Below, one piece after another: positions 59,062 to 64,000 of a stretch of 64,000 bases of DNA. Source of the stretch: Jiangella alba. GTDB taxonomy: Bacteria; Actinomycetota; Actinomycetes; Jiangellales; Jiangellaceae. Numbering within the stretch: position 1 is the stretch's first letter; every line of letters starts with the position of its first letter. The notes below the pieces were generated by a model. That model did no database searches and had not been told where the DNA came from. It saw nothing but the letters and a program-made list of their open reading frames with translations. The stretch lies in NCBI RefSeq assembly GCF_900106035.1, contig NZ_FNUC01000004.1, positions 806,001-870,000 of the forward strand. Reading direction: 5' to 3'. The position numbers and the translations under genes were made by a program.

Positions 59062-59949
59062 TCAGGGGAGGTCCGCAACGGCCTGGGTGACCGCGGCGCG
59101 CAAGGCGGCCAGTGCCGGGCGCAGTTCGCCGCCGCGGCGGTGCGTGAGCGCGACCCGGCGGTGCTCGGGCAGCTGCGTGAACGTCAGGCCGGCCGGCGGA
59201 TCGGCGGTGGCCAGTCCGGGCACGATGGCCACCCCGTGGCCGGCGGCGACAAGCGCGAGCGCGGTGGGGAAGTCGTCGATCTGGTGCCGCACCCGGGGCT
59301 CGAACCCGGCCGCCTGGCAGATCCGCTCGGCTGCGAGCCGGCACAGCGTGCCCGGGCTGCCCAGCACCCAGGCGGCGCCGCGGAAGGACGCGAGCGGATG
59401 CCCGGCCGGGTCGGACGGGCGGGTCGAGGCAAGGAACAGCGGCTCGGTCAGCACGACCGTCGAGGTCAATGCGGGATGCTCCGGCTGCGGCACGTGGTCG
59501 TAGTCGTGCGTCAGAGCGACGTCCAGTTCGCCGGTCCGGGTCAGGTCGGCGGCATCGACCGGATCGGCTTCGACGACGGTGAACTCCAGACCGGGATGGT
59601 CCCGGCCGAGCACGGCCAGCGCCGGCGGCAGGATCGCGCGAGCGGCGGATGGGAACGCGCCGATCCGCAGCACGTCGGTCAGCTGCGCCTTCGACGCGGC
59701 GATCGAGGACTCCGCGCGCTCGAGCTGGCCCAGGATCGCCTCGGTGTGCGTCACCAGCCGGCGGGCGATCGGGGTCAGCCGCACCCGCCGGCCGGTCCGT
59801 TCCAACAGCGGCACGCCGGCCTCGCGTTCCAGGACGGCCAGCTGCTGCGACACGGCCGACGGCGTGTAGGCGAGCGCCTGGGCCACCGCGGCGATGGTGT
59901 CGCGATAGGCCAGCTCCCGCAGCAGCCGGAGCCGATGGAGGTCGAGCAT
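59062..59949 (-). CDS. LysR-type transcriptional regulator
   Basis: 295 residues. HTH with LRLLRELAYRDTIAAVAQAL and AYTPSAVSQQLAVLEREAGV near 8-45, effector domain with LRIGAFPSAARAILPPALAV and GHGVAIVPGLATADPP. It is divergent from the YczE-like membrane protein gene with only 29 nt between starts, so probably regulates that gene and the LLM gene coupled to it. Confidence 0.87.
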   Translation of the reverse strand: MLDLHRLRLLRELAYRDTIAAVAQALAYTPSAVSQQLAVLEREAGVPLLERTGRRVRLTPIARRLVTHTEAILGQLERAESSIAASKAQLTDVLRIGAFPSAARAILPPALAVLGRDHPGLEFTVVEADPVDAADLTRTGELDVALTHDYDHVPQPEHPALTSTVVLTEPLFLASTRPSDPAGHPLASFRGAAWVLGSPGTLCRLAAERICQAAGFEPRVRHQIDDFPTALALVAAGHGVAIVPGLATADPPAGLTFTQLPEHRRVALTHRRGGELRPALAALRAAVTQAVADLP

Positions 59950-59978
59950 CAGTTCAGCTTACGCCCAAGAGCAGAAAT

Positions 59979-60620
59979 ATGAACTACCGCTACATGATGA
60001 TGGCGCCTCATCCTGGAGGCGTGCACACGCGCTGGGTCAATCTCTACGTCGGTCTGGTCCTGTTCGGCGTCAGCATCGCGCTGATGCTCGAGGCCGGCCT
60101 CGGCCTGAGCCCGTGGGACGTCTTCCACCAGGGTCTGGCCGAGCGGTCCGGGCTGCGCTTCGGCTGGGTCGTCGTCGGCGTGAGCGCCGTCGTGTTGCTG
60201 CTGTGGATCCCGCTGCGCGTGCGGCCGGGCATCGGAACGGTCAGCAATGTCGTCGTCGTCGGATTGACCGCGGACGCTGCGGTGGCGCTGCTGCCCGAGC
60301 CTGAGCACCTCGCCGCCCGGACTGCCTTCCTGGCCGTCGGCATCGTCGGCAACGGGCTGGCGACGGCGTTGTACGTCGGCGCCGGGCTCGGTCCCGGGCC
60401 GCGTGACGGGCTGATGACCGGGCTGGCCGGGCGCGGACGTTCGATCCGGGTCGTGCGCACGTCGATCGAGGTGGCGGTGCTGGCCGCGGGCTGCCTGCTC
60501 GGCGGCACCGTCGGCGTCGGGACGGTCCTGTACGCCGTCAGCATCGGCCCGGTCATCCACGTCCTCCTCCCCCGCCTCACGGTGCACACCGTTCGGCACC
60601 GATCACTCGAAGGATCATGA
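59979..60620 (+). CDS. YczE/YitT-like membrane protein
   Basis: About 213 residues with five to six membrane helices. The first helix region GVSIALMLEAGLGLSPWDVF, with GLGLSPWDVFHQGL, and later GAGLGPGPRDGLMTGLAGR are the two half-repeats of the YczE family. Candidate starts are ATG 59979 and 59994-60000; none has a ribosome site, so the message may be leaderless. It ends in an ATGA with the LLM oxidoreductase. Function unknown; controlled by the divergent LysR. Confidence 0.8.
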   Translation: MNYRYMMMAPHPGGVHTRWVNLYVGLVLFGVSIALMLEAGLGLSPWDVFHQGLAERSGLRFGWVVVGVSAVVLLLWIPLRVRPGIGTVSNVVVVGLTADAAVALLPEPEHLAARTAFLAVGIVGNGLATALYVGAGLGPGPRDGLMTGLAGRGRSIRVVRTSIEVAVLAAGCLLGGTVGVGTVLYAVSIGPVIHVLLPRLTVHTVRHRSLEGS

Positions 60621-61513
60621 TGGAACTGCAGTTCGGGCTCGCCGTGTCGCCCTCGGCCCAGCCGGGTGCGGACCCGGTCCGCGACGGCGTCCTGGCCGAA
60701 AGCCTCGGCTTCGACTTCGTCTCGGTCTCCGACCATCCGTGCGGGGTGGCGCCGAACTACGAGGCGTGGACGATGCTGTCATGGATCGCCGCCGCGACCT
60801 CGCGAATCCGGATCGCCACCCGGGTGCTCGGCGTGCCCTACCGGTCTCCCGCACTGGTGGCCAAGATGGCCGAGACGTTCCACCGGCTCTCCGGCGGACG
60901 GCTGATCCTCGGGCTGGGCGGTGGCTACTCCGACGATGAATTCCGCGCATTCGGTCTGCGGGTGCCATCACCGGGAGAGAAGGTCCGCGGGCTGGTCGAG
61001 GCCATCGACATCATCCGCGGCCTGTGGTCGGAACCGGACTTCAGCTACGAAGGGCGGCTCCACCACACCGAACGAGCGAACATCGCGCCCCGGCCAGAGT
61101 CGCCCATCCCCATCTGGCTCGGCACGTTCGGCGACCAGGCACTGACCGTCACCGGGCGGCTGGCCGACGGCTGGATCCCGTCGCACGGCTTTGCCCCGCC
61201 CGAGCAGGCCGCAGCAATGCGGGCGCGGGTCCGCCGTGCGGCCGTGCTGGCGGGCCGTGACCCGAACGCCGTCACGTGCGCGTACCACCTGGAGGTCCAC
61301 GTCGGCGAGCCTGCCAGCACGGAACCAGGCGTGATCGCCGGCTCTGCTGCGGAGGTCGCCAAACGGCTCACCGGCTTCGTCGAGCTGGGCTTCACCACGC
61401 TGAGCTTCGCCCTCAACGGTCCCGACCCGGCCGACCAGGCCCGCCGGCTGGCCCACGACGTCCTCCCAGCCGTACGCGCCGGCGTGGCCGGAGAGACGTC
61501 ACCGACGTTCTAA
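60617..61513 (+). CDS. LLM-class F420-dependent oxidoreductase
   Basis: 298 residues, luciferase-like TIM barrel. QFGLAVSPSAQPGADPVRDG at the start, DFVSVSDHPCGV (F420 site), GRLILGLGGGYSDDEFRAFG and PIPIWLGTFGDQALTVTGRL then ADGWIPSHG are typical of F420-dependent LLM enzymes. Substrate unknown. ATGA coupling with the YczE-like gene. Confidence 0.88.
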   Translation: MMELQFGLAVSPSAQPGADPVRDGVLAESLGFDFVSVSDHPCGVAPNYEAWTMLSWIAAATSRIRIATRVLGVPYRSPALVAKMAETFHRLSGGRLILGLGGGYSDDEFRAFGLRVPSPGEKVRGLVEAIDIIRGLWSEPDFSYEGRLHHTERANIAPRPESPIPIWLGTFGDQALTVTGRLADGWIPSHGFAPPEQAAAMRARVRRAAVLAGRDPNAVTCAYHLEVHVGEPASTEPGVIAGSAAEVAKRLTGFVELGFTTLSFALNGPDPADQARRLAHDVLPAVRAGVAGETSPTF

Positions 61514-61570
61514 CAGGTGAGGGCGCGGGGGTTCCGCAGCCGCTTCATCACGAACGGCAGCGTCCACGTG

Positions 61571-61595
61571 GCTCACCACGTCCACACTGGTGAGC
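61571..61595 (+). terminator. hairpin downstream of the LLM gene
   Basis: GCTCACCA-CGTCCACAC-TGGTGAGC, 8-bp stem, 58 nt after the LLM stop codon. Possible terminator without T-run. Confidence 0.4.
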
Positions 61596-61619
61596 AAGAT
61601 CGTCCCAAAGGATTCCCGT

Positions 61620-61653
61620 GGATCATGATCCGATCACCATCGAAAGGTGATCG
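61620..61653. terminator. palindrome and hairpin downstream of tRNA-Pro
   Basis: A palindrome GGATCATGATCC (61620-61631) next to a stem CGATCACC-ATCGAAA-GGTGATCG-like fold (61631-61653). They lie just beyond the 3' end of the minus-strand tRNA and could terminate it. Confidence 0.4.
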
Positions 61654-61670
61654 ACATGCCTCTGACCTGT

Positions 61671-61745
<75 letters not shown>

Positions 61746-61808
61746 AAGTGCTGAGTCAGCATATCCGAGCCGGGCGCAGGATCGAAATCCGGTTCACCCT
61801 TCGGTCGG

Positions 61809-62729
61809 TCAGCGCTCGCCGGTCAGGGTCAGCAGCGTCGCCTCGGGCGGGCAGGCGAACCGGACCCGCGCGTACGGCGACGTGCCGAGGCCGGCCGAGA
61901 CGTGCATCCAGGCGGCGCCGGCGCCGCCGACCCGGGGGTGCCGGGAGACGCCCTTGACGCGGGCGGTGTCGAGGTCGCAGTTGGTGACCAGCGCGCCGTA
62001 GCCGGGGACGCACAGCTGGCCGCCGTGGGTGTGGCCGGCGAGCAGCAGTTGGTACCCGTCGCGATGGAAGGCGTCGAGGACCCGCTGGTACGGCGCGTGC
62101 GCCACCCCGATCGCCAGGTCGGCGTCGGCGGCGGGCCCGGCGACGTCGCCGAGGCGGTCGCGGTTCAGGTGGGGGTCGTCGACGCCGGCGAAGGCGAGCC
62201 GGCGGCCGTCGACGGTGAGGGAGCCGAAGGTGTTGGTGAGGTCGAGCCAGCCGGCCGAGCTGAGCTCGTCGCGCAGTTCCTTCCACGGCAGGTCGACGGC
62301 GTCGGCGTGGTCGCGGGCGTTCTGGCGGCGGATGCGCTCGAGCGGCAGCAGGTACCGCGCCGGGTTCTTGGGCCGCGGCGCGAAGTAGTCGTTGGAGCCG
62401 AAGACGAACACGCCGGGCAGGTCGAGCAGCGGCCCGAGCGCGTCGAGCACAGTCGGGATGGCGTCGCGGTGCGAGAGGTTGTCGCCGGTGTTGACGACGA
62501 GGTCCGGCTCGAGCGCCGCGAGCCTGCGCACCCAGGCCGCCCGGCCGCGGTGACCGGGGGTGAGGTGGAGGTCGGACACGTGCAGCACCCGCAACGGGCG
62601 GCTGCCCGGCGCCAGGACGGGGACGTCGAAGCGACGCAGCCGATAGGACCGCACCTCGTACCCGGCCGAGTAGACGAGCCCGGCGGCGGCCGTCGCCGCC
62701 AACCCGAGCGCCACCCGTTTCACGACCAT
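61809..62729 (-). CDS. metallophosphoesterase, membrane-anchored
   Basis: 306 residues. An N-terminal hydrophobic anchor of about 20 residues is followed by a calcineurin-like phosphoesterase domain: LHVSDLHLTPGHRGRAAWV, LVVNTGDNLSHRD, FVFGSNDYF, and LLLAGHTHGGQL with the final metal His. SNDYF replaces the usual GNHE/D. Related to YkuE-like proteins. ATG 62729. Divergent from the MFS exporter with 46 nt between. Confidence 0.86.
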   Translation of the reverse strand: MVVKRVALGLAATAAAGLVYSAGYEVRSYRLRRFDVPVLAPGSRPLRVLHVSDLHLTPGHRGRAAWVRRLAALEPDLVVNTGDNLSHRDAIPTVLDALGPLLDLPGVFVFGSNDYFAPRPKNPARYLLPLERIRRQNARDHADAVDLPWKELRDELSSAGWLDLTNTFGSLTVDGRRLAFAGVDDPHLNRDRLGDVAGPAADADLAIGVAHAPYQRVLDAFHRDGYQLLLAGHTHGGQLCVPGYGALVTNCDLDTARVKGVSRHPRVGGAGAAWMHVSAGLGTSPYARVRFACPPEATLLTLTGER

Positions 62730-62775
62730 GTGTCCAGAGTCCCACAGTCGGACCCCGCGGGTACGCTCCTTCACC

Positions 62776-64000
62776 ATGACTGACGGTGTACGCCTCGCCA
62801 CTCCGCGCGGTCGCGCGCTGCTCGCCGCGACGGCCCTCGGTTCCGGCATGGCGTTCCTCGACAGCACGGTGGTCAACGTCGCGTTGCCGACCATCGGCCG
62901 CGAGCTCGACGCGACCCTCGCGGCGCTGCAGTGGACGGTCAACGCGTACACGTTGACGCTGGCCGCGCTGATCCTGCTCGGCGGCTCGCTGGGCGACCGC
63001 CTCGGCCGGCGGCGCGTCTATCTCGTCGGCGTCGTGTGGTTCACGGCGGCGTCGGTGCTGTGCGCGCTGGCGCCGACCGTCGAGGTGCTCATCGCGGCGC
63101 GGGCGCTGCAGGGCATCGGCGGCGCGCTGCTGACGCCCGGCGCGCTGGCCATCCTGCAGACGGCCATGCACCCCGACGACCGGCCGCGGGCCATCGGCGC
63201 GTGGGCGGGCCTCACCGGCGTCTCCGGCGTGCTCGGCCCGCTGCTCGGCGGCTGGCTGCTGGAGTACGACTGGCGCTGGGTGTTCGCCATCAACGTCCCG
63301 CTGGCCGTCGTCACGGTGTGGCTGGTCGTCGTCAGCGCCCCGGAGAGCCGCGACGAACAGGCCAGTGGCAAGTTCGACGTCGCGGGCGCGGCGCTCGGCG
63401 CCATCGCGCTCGGAGCCAGTACGTACGCACTGATCAGCTGGCCCGAGGACGGCGCCTCCGCGCTCAACGTCGGCATGGCCGTGCTGTCCGTCGCGGCGGC
63501 GGCGGGGTTCCTCTACCGCGAGCGCACGGCCACACACCCGATGGTCCCGTTGACGCTGTTCTCCGACCGCACGTTCAGCGGCATCAACCTCATGACGTTC
63601 GCCGTCTATGCCGGGCTGTCGGGCGTCATGTTCTTCATCGTCATCCAACTGCAGGTGACGCTGGGCTGGTCGCCGCTCGAGGCGGGCATCGCGACCATCC
63701 CGACCACCATCCTCATGCTGGTGTTCTCCGGCAGGTCCGCCGACCTCGCGAAGCGCTTCGGCGTCCGCCCGCCGTTGGTCGTCGGCTCGCTGGCCGGCGC
63801 CGCCGGGGTGGTGCTGCTGGTGACGGTCGACGCCGGCGACAGCTACGTCACCGACGTGCTGCCGGGCGTCACGCTGCTCGGCATCGGCCTCACGACGCTG
63901 GTGCCGACGCTGACGGCGACGGTCATGGCGTCGGCGCCGCAGCATCTGGCCGGCGTTGCCAGCGGCGTCAACAACGGGGTCGCCCGCGCGGCCGGCCTGC
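62776..64000 (+). CDS. MFS exporter, DHA2 (EmrB/QacA) family (partial, runs off right edge)
   Basis: 408 codons are present and the frame stays open to the last base. Motifs: LDSTVVNVALPTIGREL (DHA2 motif D1) near residue 30, GGSLGDRLGRRRVYLVG (motif A), ARALQGIGGALLTPGAL and a GVSGVLGPLLGGWL (motif C), with about eleven helices visible of the expected fourteen. It should export drugs or metabolites using the proton gradient. The start ATG 62776 follows CTCCTTCACC, with no strong ribosome site. Confidence 0.9.
   Translation, partial: MTDGVRLATPRGRALLAATALGSGMAFLDSTVVNVALPTIGRELDATLAALQWTVNAYTLTLAALILLGGSLGDRLGRRRVYLVGVVWFTAASVLCALAPTVEVLIAARALQGIGGALLTPGALAILQTAMHPDDRPRAIGAWAGLTGVSGVLGPLLGGWLLEYDWRWVFAINVPLAVVTVWLVVVSAPESRDEQASGKFDVAGAALGAIALGASTYALISWPEDGASALNVGMAVLSVAAAAGFLYRERTATHPMVPLTLFSDRTFSGINLMTFAVYAGLSGVMFFIVIQLQVTLGWSPLEAGIATIPTTILMLVFSGRSADLAKRFGVRPPLVVGSLAGAAGVVLLVTVDAGDSYVTDVLPGVTLLGIGLTTLVPTLTATVMASAPQHLAGVASGVNNGVARAAGL

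Noticed and set aside
61756-63945. A 729-codon minus-strand frame
   Set aside because: It is the shadow of the MFS exporter and metallophosphoesterase genes; product is Arg/Ala/Gln-rich and lacks any domain.

Overview
The window is 64 kb of very GC-rich DNA with dense, mostly short-spaced genes, many GTG starts and many 4-nt ATGA/GTGA stop-start overlaps. A WhiB-family iron-sulfur regulator, a SARP-type BTAD regulator, an F420-type LLM oxidoreductase, paired Get3/ArsA-like ATPases and a PASTA-tailed class A penicillin-binding protein all point to a soil actinomycete. A Jiangella-like or related actinobacterium is my guess, but the genus cannot be fixed from the sequence alone. Both edges cut genes: a GbsR/MarR-like regulator on the left and an EmrB/QacA-type MFS exporter on the right.

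Layout. 0-5.3 kb: two paralogous GbsR-like regulators, each divergent from an export gene (a DMT/NIPA-like transporter; an ABC exporter pair), with the same TTCAC-N6-GTGAA palindrome in both divergent gaps, then a PAP2-type membrane enzyme. 5.3-10.8 kb: the mycobacterial-type locus arsA-arsA / ponA2-like / whiB4(wblA)-like. 10.8-18.7 kb: lipase maturation factor-like protein, menC, a strikingly repeat-laden convergent gap carrying copies of both neighbouring gene ends, an FAD-linked oxidase, a large LuxR-ATPase regulator and a HAD hydrolase. 18.8-23.5 kb: a dead IS481-type transposase, then a sugar-acid/xylose locus (LacI regulator and fumarylacetoacetase-fold dehydratase, divergent from xylA, with two matching operators). 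23.5-31.2 kb: the least explained stretch: a 5'-truncated cupin gene, an anomalous tRNA gene followed after 25 nt by a 764-residue protein of unknown function, a PLP decarboxylase, and a two-gene cassette of unknown function whose genes overlap by 113 nt. 31-34.9 kb: a SARP-type regulator, an alpha/beta hydrolase, a MITE-like element and a NIPSNAP protein.

35.1-42.7 kb is one long amino-sugar operon: GntR/HutC regulator, lipoprotein binding protein, two permeases, BadF-type kinase, NanE epimerase, a ceramidase-like amidohydrolase and a SIS-domain protein. 42.7-45.4 kb is a beta-lactamase island (class A lipoprotein enzyme divergent from an AmpR-like LysR regulator and a second serine hydrolase), resembling the Streptomyces BlaL/BlaA/BlaB arrangement. 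45.4-53.4 kb: aldo-keto reductase, a GAF histidine kinase with a receiver-only partner, a NarL-type response regulator, small proteins, an AraC regulator and a membrane glycosyltransferase. 53.5-54.7 kb is thyA-dfr. 54.7-56.2 kb is a three-gene operon (cupin, DUF488, SufR-like Cys-containing regulator) headed by a long palindrome. 56.3-61.7 kb: small basic protein, TraR/DksA zinc-finger protein, a lone ctaD, LysR regulator, YczE-like membrane protein, LLM oxidoreductase and tRNA-Pro(CGG). 61.8-64 kb: metallophosphoesterase and the MFS exporter.

The two parts I consider most likely to be new biology are the tRNA plus 764-aa protein unit (23.8-26.2 kb) and the overlapping unknown pair (27.7-31.2 kb). 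No CRISPR array, rRNA, prophage or origin was seen.
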